From: Tribonema minus
Taxonomy: Eukaryota; Sar; Xanthophyceae; Tribonematales; Tribonemataceae
Direction of reading: 5' to 3'
NCBI GenBank assembly: GCA_017506865.1
Contig: JAFCMP010000017.1
Span: 124,001 to 188,000 of the forward strand
DNA length: 64,000 nt
Below the pieces are notes generated by a model. It did no database searches and was not told the DNA's origin. It was given only the letters and a program-made list of their open reading frames with translations. The position numbers and the translations under genes are program-made. Shown here in pieces: positions 1-10,186 of the stretch. Numbering within the stretch: the first letter of the stretch is position 1; each line of letters starts with the position of its first letter.

Positions 1-3000
1 GCGGCAGGCTGCGCCGCCTCCGGCGTCGCCGCGGCTTCAGGGGCCGCTGCCTCCTCAGGCTGTGCCGCTGCCTCCGCCGCCACCGCCTCTGCCGCCGCAG
101 CAGGCGTTATCGTTGCGACCGTCGTTTCAGCGGCCTCCTCCGCCGCCTCCGCGCCATCGCCGGGCGCCGCTTCCGTTGCGTCCGCCTTCGCGGCGTCTGC
201 CGCCGGTGCCGCGGCAGCATCACCCTCCCCCTTCTCATCCTCGCCCTGCGCCGCAGGCTTCTCGCCTTCCCCTTCCTCCTTCGCGGCCCCCTCCGCGCCC
301 TCCTTGATCAGCTCGGCCGCCGCCTCGGCGGACACATCCATGGGCTGCGCCTCGGATGCCCCCTCCTTCGACCCCCCCTCCTTGCCATCTTCTTTGTCGC
401 CTTCCTTGGCGGCACCGCCATTGGTGGCCTCCTCCTCCTTCTTGCGCTCCTCGGCTTCCTTGTCACCGTCGCGGTCGCGACGGCTGCTGCGGCCGCCCCT
501 GTCGCGGCTGTCGCGCCGGTGGTCGCGGTCGCGGCTGTCGCGGCGGCTCGTGCGGCGGTGATCGCGATCGTGCGAGCGGTCGCGGTCGCGCGAGCGCGAG
601 TCCTGCGGAGAGCGCGGCACCGATAAGTGACAGCGCTCAGCTGTGGTGTACCCGAGCGTACTCAGTTCAGCTGCGGTACACTCATAGTCTGTCAAGCCAG
701 GTACGGCCCCTTGCACTGTGGAATGTTGGCACTGCGGGCGGCCACCGCTGCTGCTGCTGCGAGCATGCAGCCAATGAAGAGAGCGCTTGGCGGCAGGAGA
801 GCAGTTGCTGTCAGAAGATCGCTATTACAGCATAGCGGCATGCCGTGACGGTGATGCAGACATACTGTGGCATGCATGCTGGCAACAACCTCAACTTCAA
901 CACCAATTGCTAGCTACAAATGAACAGACCACCAGCGTTGAGCTGCAGTACACTGACGGCCAGCCGAGAGAGGTCTTTGAATCATACGCAAGTAGCCCAA
1001 ACGACAACCGCTGCACAATGCGCGAAGGCTGCTGTGTGAGCCCCTGAAGCATCCCGCCCTGCTGCTGCATGCAGATGTTCAACCAACCGAGAAGGTTGGG
1101 GCGCCTTGTAGGCTGCCAGAGACCAATGCGCCAGCGGGGACTGCGGGAGTGGCTACGGCTGCAACCCTACAGAGGGAGTTTGCTGGCGCTGCGAGCAGGA
1201 GCGCTCGCGGTGCAGCAGCACAACGACGATACATGGCAGCTCTGGTCGGCCAGCACGCCTCGTGAGGAAAGTCTACGCCGGCGACCATTTGAAGCCGAAT
1301 CAGGCGCAGCGCCGCAGCAAGTGTGGCGGCAGCACTGGCGAGTGATGACATTGCGCGCATGCCTTGAGGCCAGCTGTACATGCTGCGGATGGGCAGACGT
1401 ACATACAGTTCAGCCTGCAGCGTGCACCTGCAACAGTCGTCGCTGCTACTGGGCATGGCACTTTGGGTGCAACGACACCATAGCGCCAGCGCGCTGCAAG
1501 TGCCGCCGAGCGGCGGCCACGTGCTCGCGCCGCGAGACCAGATCTCAAGGCACGGTGCCTTTCGCCACGCAATGCAGCACCGTTACACGACATGCGTGCA
1601 CGGCGCTGCGTGAAGTGAGAGACGACTCAAGCGCGCCCTCGACTGCGATGTCCAACTGGAGCGGACGCACCTCCTGTGCCAGCGACAATTCAACATGGCA
1701 GTTACAGATTCCGTAACTTCACAACTCACCCTGCGCCGATCGTCGCGCCGCCTCCCGTCGCGCCTGTCGCTTTCCCGCTCCCTGTCTCTGTCCCCCTCCT
1801 TCCTGTCCTTGTCCCCCCCCTTCCCGCCCTTGTCCCCCTCTTCCTTGTCCTTGCCCCCCTCCGCCCCCCCTTCCGCCTTGTCTTTGTCCCCTTCAACGTC
1901 CATCTTGTCCGTGTTCCCGTCTGCTGCTTTAGCCTTATCGCCATCCTCGCCGTCCACCTGAGTGATACGCCAGCAGCACGCTTCAGAGCATGCCGTGCGC
2001 CGTCAGCAGCGATTTGTGGAGGAGCAAGTGGCCTGAAGTTGGTGACCTTGAGGAGCCTAACATTACCAAACAATCGGAGATGAAACTGGCAGCGCACCCT
2101 CCCCCCTCTCTCCCCCCTCTCTCCTCAACCTTGTCAAGCTGTAGAAGTACTTAAGTTGAAGTGCCCATGATGCGAAGTGCTCCGGAAAGGTCCTGATGCA
2201 TGCGGACTGTGGGACAAACCTTAACTGCAAGTTGAAGTGCACATCCAGAAGACACCCAGCTTTGACTCATCCTTGCTGTCTTCTGTTGTGCTTCAGGCAC
2301 CTTCTCCAAACGTGCTGCCAACACAACAGCAGCCATCTGCCAATGGAGAGCCGGCCTTGTGCACACCGCTCAACCAAACGCTTCTGCCGCCAATGCCAGA
2401 TCTCGCTTGAATGCTGTGCGCACCTCATCCCGAACCCTAACCCTAACCCCAATGCTATCCCTTACCAACCCCAACCCTGACACCACCCCAAACCGTAATC
2501 AAGTGCGCACCTTATTCTTAGCCTTGCCGCCCCTCCCCGTCGCCCTCCCTCTCCTCCTTCGATTCTACACATCTACCGACTGTTGTACGCGCCTTGTCCT
2601 TATCCTGATCCTTCGATGCCGCATTTCAGCAGTATACTGTACGCACCTTGTCCTTATCCTTTCCGTCCTCCTTATCGCCGTCCCGCTTGTCCTTGTCGCG
2701 CGCCGGGCTGTCGCGGCGCGAGCGCTTGGTGTCCCTGTCGCGGTCGCGGCGGTCGCGCGAGCGGCTGCGGCTGCGGCGGCGACGGTCGCGGCTGCAGCAC
2801 CACACGGCACAAGAAAAGAACAAGCAGAAACCTTGCGGTCAGCCAGTCACTGTGGGCTGATGCAAAAACCATGTGGGTGGTCAACATTACATGTGACAAT
2901 CATGTATGCATGCGCGAGCACACGTAAAGCGCTCCGTTCGCTGAACGCAAACGCCCATGTATTCGTGTGACCTCGCTGCCAGACGACAGCACGCGTGACT

Positions 3001-6000
3001 CTTGCGCGGGCGGCATCAACCGAGGCATGCCGCCACAATTGGGAAGCGCGGAGCCGCGCACCCGCTGCAGGAGCGAGAGAGAGCTGCACGCAGTGACGAC
3101 ATGATGCACGCCGCGACGTTCTTCGGGTCTCCGCCGCCAGCGCAAGCTGCGCCCCCGCGCACAAGGAGCGCCATCAGCTCCGCCGCTGTGAGCCCAATCG
3201 TGCACCAACTGCCCCTGCCCCCCCCCCCCCCCCTCCCACACACACACACAACCTGCAAGTGCACAGGTGCAAGCACACAATCGCCAGTCACCATTCGTGC
3301 ACGCACGATCGCGCACCTGCGGCTCCGGCTGCGGCTGCGCCCGCCGGCGCCGCCACGGCGCGCGCGGCGCGCCATCTTGTCGCAGTAGCGCGCGACGTCG
3401 CGCGAGACGTGGCGCACGTGCATGAAGTTGCACTGGCCGCCGCGCCCGCACGTACCCTCGTCGTACTGGCGGCAGCGCGCCTCGCGGAAGTCGGTGACGG
3501 GGGAGAACTCGGGGACCATGGGGCGCCCCGCGTACCAGCGCCCGAAGAGCCCCTTGAGCGCGTTGTCGGCGTCCTCCTCGTCGGAGAACTGGGGGGGGGG
3601 GGGGGGGGGGGGGGGGGATAAGGGGATCAGAGGGGGGTGAATATCAGGGGCAGGGAGAAGGGGGGGCACTCAAGAGCCCCTCGAGCGCGTTGTCGGCGTC
3701 CTCCTCGTCGGAGAACTTGGGGGGGGAGTTAGGGGGGGGTGCTGGTGAGCGTCGGGGGCAGGGAGAAGGGGAGCATTGAAGAGCGCGCCTTGTCGGAGCA
3801 CTGCCGGCCATGGAGAATCGGGAGGGGAGGGGGGAGGGGGGGGGGGGGGGGGGCAGGGGGGCTGCTGGCATCGGGGGGAGTACTGTGGTGTCATGGGGCG
3901 GCCTGTGTGGCAGCGGCTACAGAGCCCTCAAAGCTATGCCCGATTTGTTTGTGTCGATGATCGGGTAAGCCGAAGCATGTGGTTTTGATCTATAGCCATA
4001 ACTTCAATAGTAATGCTCACCTGTACAATGTACAATGCGCACACGAGCTGATGTCAACTTCAACAGTGACGCTCACCTTAACATAGACGTTGCCCACGAG
4101 GTGGTCGCCAAGGTTGTCGCACACGTTCATCTCCTCCACCGTGCCAAACTTGCACAGCTCCTCGTACACCTCCTCGTAGAAGTCCTCAAACTGCAAGTTC
4201 AGGCACGTCACCGAGCACACAGGCACGTCAGCAGGCATCATCGATCAAGGCATTGCGCCTGCAGCAGCGCTCGGCGCCTCGTAAAAGTCCTCAAACTGCA
4301 AGTTGAGGCACGTCGCCGAGTACACAGGCACGTCAACAGGCATCAGCGATCAGGGCATCAACAGTGCTTGGCGGCGCGTTCAGCGACCTGCCGGCAGGGG
4401 GTTCAACCCTGGACTGGGGGCTTGGTCAGGTAGCGCTTGCCAAATGCCTCTATGAACCTGTCTGAGCCCCTCACATGCTCGTCAGCCACTGGCAGCCGGC
4501 AATTTCTTACCGCTTGTTGGTTCTTCCTCGGTGTAACAGCATGAGAGAGAGACGAGTCAACATGGCTCAACGCAATAAATTACCGCTTTTTTGGTTCTTC
4601 CTCGGTGTAACAGCATGAGAGAGAGAGACGAGTCAACATGGCTCAACACCTCTATCGCTCCTCCGACTGAAAGGTAGCCCGAGTGTATTTGAGAGTATTG
4701 AGTGAAAGCCAGGCACACGGTCCGTCAAAGACATGGAATTCGATAAACAACTACTTCGAAGTTACTTCAGACCAAGGCATGAACAGACACGCCCACCACC
4801 AGTAGTAGGATCAGTGGCTGACATGCGGTATCTGAGACGTGGTCGGACTTACAAAGCTGAAGCAACATCAGCTAAGTAGCTGCTGCTGCTGCCGTATAAA
4901 AGCCTTGCATGCCACCAATAGCGGCACCAAATCACTACAGTCCTGCACAGCATCGCCTTTGAAGCAGATGATACGGGGCTAGAGCCCTTGCATGCATATG
5001 AAACAGCGCTCAACCCCGCCTCGCCTTCCATGGTGTGGTGTCTGACCAGTTGATGGGTAAGGTCAAAAGCAGCGCTTGACAAAGCTGACAGCAGTGCCGA
5101 CTCTCAATCATGTGACCCAGGACGTGCGTGACGTTACTTCATCACATGCGGCGTGCACAAAAGCAGGGATCTCACGCGTACCTCATCAAAACTGGACTGA
5201 AACTAGAAGTTTCAGCATGAAACTGTCTGCAACTTCACCATCACAGCATAATTCAGGAGCGACCTTCAAAGCAGCGCTCAGATACACACCTCGTCGTTCG
5301 TGGCCTCCTGGTCGATGGTCTCGGGGTTGCCGCCGGCAGCTATCAGCGCACTCGCGGGGTTCTGGAACATGTGGCTCAGCAGTATGGTCTGCGAGAAGGG
5401 GGGCTTGTGGTGCTGCCGGCTGCAGCGGTCGCCGTGACGGCACGCGCCGATCTTGTAGTAGAACGGGCAGTTCACCTGCAGAGTGGAGCGTTGCGATCGG
5501 GTCCAGAAAGTGAGTGTTGAAGTCACAGACTTAATAAATGCTGGGTCAGACTTCAGGTGATCTTCAAGTAGAACGGGCCGTGCACCTGCAGAGCAGAGTG
5601 TCGCCGCCATTGACACAGCGACAGTGTTTGAGGTCAGACTTCAACACCGTGAGTGCTGAAGTCAGACTTCAGGTGATCTTGTAGCAGAAGCGGCAATTCA
5701 CCTGCATAGCGAAACATTGCCGCCAGTTTCAAAACAGTGAGTGTTGAAGTGAGACTTCAAGTGATCTTGTTGGTGGAAGGGGCGTTTCACATGTGCAGCG
5801 GAGCATTGCGGTAGACTAAGGCCTTTGCGGAAAACTTGGCTTGTCAATTATGGTTTCCGAAGCGTAGGGGGTGAGCATGTCATTTACAGGGGTTTGGTAA
5901 CATACTCTCGACTGCGCCCATTTGCGCAGCTGTGTGGCACAAGTAGCACTTTTTGTGCCGAAAGCACATGTTTGTCATTCTGGGGTCCAAAGTGACATGT

Positions 6001-7727
6001 ACAGAGCTGTGTGTACAGGCAGTGCACCTTGGTTGAACTGATGTTTTGAAGCTAGTGGTAAAACATTAGCAGCACCAGCAGCAGCAAGATGCGTAAACCA
6101 TGGCATCACCCTGGAATTAGCAACTTCTTGCAGCAGACAATACTGAGATTTCAGTCACCTACAGAGTACCTGCGCTTGAGCAAAGCAGGGGGACTACAAT
6201 CAGCAAAATTACTACATGTTACGCTGTCCTCAATTGGTTAACAATCAAACGGTGTCAGAACTTGAAGTCATGGCCGCACCAGGTGCGACACAGAGTGTGT
6301 GCTCTCGCGACAAGCGCCCTCTGGCGAAACCGCGGAAGCTGAGCGCTGACAAGTGCACACAAAAGAAAGCACCATTCGTCGCACAGCTGCACATCGATTT
6401 GGCTGGCAGACGGAACACGCTATCAGCGCATCCCTCAGCAGCACCAACATAACACACCAAAGAAGTGCAGGCTTGTTGGCGCAGCGGTGTTCAGCAGCCA
6501 TCACATTCGCCCAGGCGCACTGCGCCAATGCGCCACTGCCAGCAGCGGAGAATACACTCACTCAAAACTCGCTACTGACAAATCGTCACTCGCGTCGCAC
6601 CTGCATGGAATGTGCGCTGCGTTGGTGTCGCGTGCGCTGTGCGTGGTGCGACCGGACGTGCATTTCGCGCAGTGATTACGCTCCACGTGCGTCGTAATGA
6701 GCTACGCGACTGTGTGCCTGCGGTGCCGCGTTCCGCGTGAACCGCACACCAAAAATGCGGACGCGCCCAGATGCATCACCACAGGCATATGCGACAGCAA
6801 GAGCCAGGCGTTCCCGTTTTGTAGGCTGACTTGATTTGCAGCGGCGCGTTGCTTGTTGCTCTGGAATAAAGCGACTGTAACACCCAAAAATACCGCATGT
6901 AAGTAACCGCAACAGACCCTGTGATCTCTGCCCATCACTCAATTTACGACAGCTTTTGCCGGCTTGATCAGCTGCTAGCGCATAGGTTTATCACAGAGCT
7001 GTGGCGTCAAAGATCTGTGGCAACAGCCACAGCACATTATAGTGCATTAGGCGCCTTTGAAGTACGCAAAAAAAGACTCCTGGCAAAGGCAGAGATAGCG
7101 CTTGCGAAGGTTGTTGTATTATGATATGCACCCGATGTGAAGTAAAACAGCGGTGCAGCAGCAGCAAAGCAGCGTGCCAGCATTCAAACCGCCTGCTTTA
7201 CCTTGTCCTCCTCAGTGCCGTGGATGCGTGCCAAATGCTCCGCTCCTCCCCTGGCACCCTGATATCCATTGCCACCACCACGGTCGCGGAAGCCGCCGCC
7301 GCCACCCCGGAATCCGCCTCCTCCTCCCCCTCCCCCTCCCCCGCCTCCGCCGCCGCCGTACCCTGCATCGTGAAAGAGCAGAGGTGCATCGGCACTGCCT
7401 TCATTGCAACACAGCAAGATGAGAAACTGCGTAGATCGGCGGGGCCCTCATAGACCGTTGGCGCCAATATTGCTGCTGATCTATGAGCCGTTTTGAAGCA
7501 TCTGGCGATAGCGTTGAGGCGACCTGGCAGCAGGCGAACTCATCCGCAACCAAGGCTGTCGGCTGAGGGTGCGGATCGTGCGCACAATCACGCACACGCA
7601 CACGCTGGAGGCCACAGGTATGCTCCGGGAGTCATCGATAAGTCCATGGCGCCGACATACCTCTGTCACCATAGCCACCACCACCGCCGCGGCGGTCGCT
7701 TCCACTGAAGCCACCTGGTCCGTACAT
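1..7727 (-). CDS. U2AF1: U2AF small subunit (U2AF35), 3' end off the window
   Basis: Small subunit of the U2 auxiliary factor, which reads the AG of the 3' splice site in the nucleus. Exons in transcript order: 7661-7727, 7202-7362, 5290-5475, 4077-4190, 3317-3588, 2647-2791, 1730-1957, 1-602 (open). All junctions are GT-AG and in phase. The start ATG at 7727 opens a glycine-rich leader (residues 1-60). Then come [12 protein letters not shown], a first CCCH finger (Cx8C, Cx5C, Cx3H, about 79-100), a UHM/RRM domain ending with GRWYAGRP (the family usually has RWF), a second finger (Cx7C, Cx5C, Cx3H), an RS stretch, a Lys/Asp/Gly-rich segment, more RS dipeptides and an Ala/Glu-rich acidic tail. 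At least 591 residues are visible against about 240 in human, so the Gly-rich leader and long tail are additions. Four of its introns carry copies of adjacent splice-site segments. Confidence 0.95.
2577..2606 (-). repeat. Copy of the U2AF35 exon-6 splice donor
   Basis: About 28 bases here repeat the end of exon 6 and its donor at 2636-2662, including the Lys-Asp-Lys codons and the following GT-type context (GC in this copy). It lies 50-60 bases into the intron. Confidence 0.65.
3672..3717 (-). repeat. Copy of the U2AF35 exon-5 start and acceptor
   Basis: Repeats the first ~45 bases of exon 5 (3545-3590), encoding [11 protein letters not shown], with only one or two changes, and is again preceded on the minus strand by a C-rich tract and AG. 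It lies ~125 bases upstream in the intron and could act as a decoy acceptor. No stop or frame change is obvious in the copied codons. Confidence 0.8.
4271..4347 (-). repeat. Copy of the U2AF35 exon-4 acceptor region
   Basis: About 76 bases match 4172-4247 (start of exon 4, its acceptor and upstream intron) with few differences, in tandem at a spacing of about 100 bases. The coding part covers FEDFYE. Confidence 0.8.
4507..4647. repeat. Two-copy tandem repeat in a U2AF35 intron
   Basis: Segments 4507-4571 and 4580-4647 are near-identical direct copies, each with a short GA run followed by GACGAGTCAACATGGCTCAA. It is intronic and no exon is recognised in it. Confidence 0.8.
5562..5811 (-). repeat. 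Three further copies of the U2AF35 exon-3 acceptor
   Basis: Copies at about 5562-5605, 5679-5724 and 5766-5811 repeat the exon-3 start and acceptor at 5451-5497 (coding VNCPFYYK), each more diverged with distance. With the intron sequence between them this is a four-unit tandem array with a period near 90-115 bases. Confidence 0.75.
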
Positions 7728-8031
7728 GGTAGTATCCTTTCAAGAGCAGCGGCGAGTGGGACGATCAGAGCCTATCGGAGGCAGTGCTTCCACTCCGTGC
7801 CTTGGCACAGGTTTTCCTCCTGGTTCTCCCGCGTTCGGAGACGAGGGCGCCCCTCCACTGCACAGCACTTTGGGTGAAGTTGCCCCTTGGCGCGGCGATG
7901 CACTTGAACTTTGAAGTTGGTGCTAAACGAAAGTGTGTAAGCTACAGTAGCTAGTGCGCCGCGGTCGTCAGAGACATCTTGATCCACTGTCCGAGACATC
8001 ACATCAGCACGTGCTGAGCGCTCGCTATCTG
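7728..8031. promoter_or_regulatory. Head-to-head intergenic region U2AF35 / DPM3
   Basis: 304 bases separate the two start codons of these divergent genes, so the stretch must hold both 5' UTRs and either a shared or two abutting promoters. It has no long open frame and no clear TATA box. A TTGAAGTTGG element sits near 7910. Confidence 0.4.
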
Positions 8032-9164
8032 ATGAAACGCTCGACAAAGGTGCTGTCCACCCTCACTGCGCTGGTAAGCGCGTGGGCTGGGGCTTACTAC
8101 CACTGCGCCATGACCGGCCATTGCGATGAAAAGCGCTTCTTTCTGGTCAGAGCTGTAAGTGCTGTATCTGGCGGCTCCCTCATTTGCACACTGGTCCTTG
8201 ATGTCGGGGTTGAAGTGCATCAGTTGAAGTGCATCAGTGAGGAGGAGGAGGAGGAGGAGGAGGAGGAGGAGGAGCGTGAGCGAGAGCTATTTGTCCCACA
8301 CTTGATGCACCTGGCATATTAGTTGAATGTTAGCTGATGTGCAGCGACGAAGACCATCGCCATATTTGCTTCCACTAAACGGACACTCAGCACGTGTTAC
8401 TTCTCACTTTCTTGTCGCCGCAGGCGCCCTGGTATGCGCTTATAGTATACGGATGCTACGCTCTTTTGTCAGTGGGGCTGAACCTGCTGGCATTCAATGA
8501 CTGCAGCTCCGCATCCATTGAATTAGATCAGGTTAGTGACTGAGTCGCAGAGTATTGACAGTGCACTAGATGCACAAGTGGCGAGCAGCAGCATGCAGTT
8601 TTAAAGTTAATGCAGAAGCTGTGGGCACTGGCACCATCACCTTTGTCTTGTGAGCTGCAAGTGGGTATCTGCGTTGCAAGCATGGCACACGTGACCATTT
8701 GCACTTTGCAACACCACCACTCGTCTGCCGCGGCCTTCACAAGTTGGATCACTGCTGGCTGGGCGTCTTGCTTCTATGCTGTGCCTCTCATGTGCACGTA
8801 GATTCTACTTGAGTCTGCTCCTTCACGACGCGTTGGATTTGCAGCACTTTTTGTCCTTGCCGCCTGCTGAATTAATCACATGGGCTGTCTTCACCTGCAA
8901 ACCAGCTTCACACAAGCCTCCCATGTACACTACGTAAATACAAAGCCATTCACATTGCATTGCGCACGAGAACCTATGTCATGTACTGTAGCGATATCGC
9001 TCACTTTGCTTCAAGCACATATATGTGGTCTTGATCTGCGTGTACCTCTGCTCATTGATGCACACATGCCGTTTTCCCCTGGACACTGCTGCCGCGCATT
9101 GCAGGATGTGCAGCGAGCAAGAGCAGGTTTGAAGGCACGAGGCTTCGACTTCAATGAACAATAA
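8032..9164 (+). CDS. DPM3: Dolichol-phosphate mannosyltransferase subunit 3
   Basis: Small ER-membrane subunit that anchors the DPM1 catalytic subunit, so that dolichol-phosphate mannose can be made for N-glycans and GPI anchors. Exons 8032-8154, 8424-8531 and 9105-9164 join in phase 0 to a 96-residue protein (human DPM3 is 92). Residues 1-25 and 42-66 form two hydrophobic segments. The second segment and tail hold the family signature: GCYALLSVG, then FNDC, then ELDQ-DVQRARAGLKARGFDF, matching the C-terminal cytosolic helix that contacts DPM1. The start ATG is the first in frame, and the total length supports it. Intron 1 contains a pure GAG repeat and two TTGAAGTGCATCAG copies. Confidence 0.93.
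8238..8275 (+). repeat. (GAG)n microsatellite in DPM3 intron 1
   Basis: About twelve uninterrupted GAG units. It can be read as poly-Glu but lies behind the splice donor at 8155 and before the acceptor at 8423, so it is taken as intronic. Confidence 0.9.
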
Positions 9165-10186
9165 CACGCTTTTGGCTGTCAGACCTTTTACGAGTGCTGT
9201 TGCAAGTTCCCTCTGTGTCATGTCACCAAAGCCATTCAGTGCAGTATAACCACATGAATTGCCATTACCGCCCTGTCTATCCATCAAGCCGCCTGACAGC
9301 AGCATTCTCTGCACCATCGAGATGGCATGATACATTATATATTTATGCTACATACAATGATTTGCATTGGGCCAACAACATCACTGCATTCGTCAGAGCT
9401 TGCCAGTGTTTGAATCTACAAGCATCAGGGCTGGTGCACCACAGTCCAGATCGCACGCTCGCTGGACAGTACAAGGTCTGTTTGTCCCACCTGCAGAGCA
9501 CTCAGATGTGGGACGAACTTCAAGCTTGGATGTTGGCATGGCATAACGCTGGAGTTTTGAAGTGCACCGCAACATGTGCGCGCACAAAGTAGCACGTTGG
9601 TGCATATGGGATCAGATGCACAAGCGAACAACGTCGGCAACAAACTATCACAATGCATGGCTTTCTCAGTCTTCAAGGCACATGATGCTCGGCCACGGCA
9701 CAGTCAGGGTTCCATGGCCCTGAACTACTCATTGTTTTGGAAGCACCAACAGCACATTCTTTGTTTAGACGTTTGTGGCCCTGAAGCAAGCTGATGTGAA
9801 GCAGAAACGTGACAGTACACCATCGGAGTCCCCGCGAGGGTAGCTAACTACAGGACACCAACAAGGACTCTCATCGAGCAACGCATGCTTGCCATGTGAG
9901 CTCTTGAATGCGACATGAGCACCACAATTGCGACCAATACGTACATTAACCCACAGCTTTGTACACCAAATTCAGCGGCACGCTCATGTGCTCTTGTGAC
10001 CACGTGCTTCCATCCCATCATCGCCCCCGACCCCCTGCGCAGCCACGTCTGCGACGCCAAACGTACAATCGTTGTTGCCAAAACCTAACCCATCCACAGC
10101 TTCTGAATAAACCGGACCGTGTCTTTGACGTCAGCGATCGCCTCTGCGGCAGCAGGTCCTATGCAATTACGTGGTGCTGCTCCAGC
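9165..10186. other. Convergent intergenic region DPM3 / thymidylate kinase
   Basis: About 1 kb between two 3' ends. No exon with family similarity was recognised. The only structure seen is a diverged copy of the kinase terminal exon at 10083-10157. Confidence 0.6.
10083..10157 (-). repeat. Diverged copy of the kinase last-exon 3' end
   Basis: Matches 10190-10262, the final coding stretch of the thymidylate kinase ([16 protein letters not shown] region), at a spacing of ~107 bases, with many substitutions. It lies beyond the stop codon, so it is a pseudo-exon fragment in the 3' flank. Confidence 0.65.

Noticed and set aside
8223..8322. Glu-rich extension of DPM3 through the GAG repeat
   Set aside because: The donor at 8155 and acceptor at 8423 restore the DPM3 family sequence; the GAG run is intronic.
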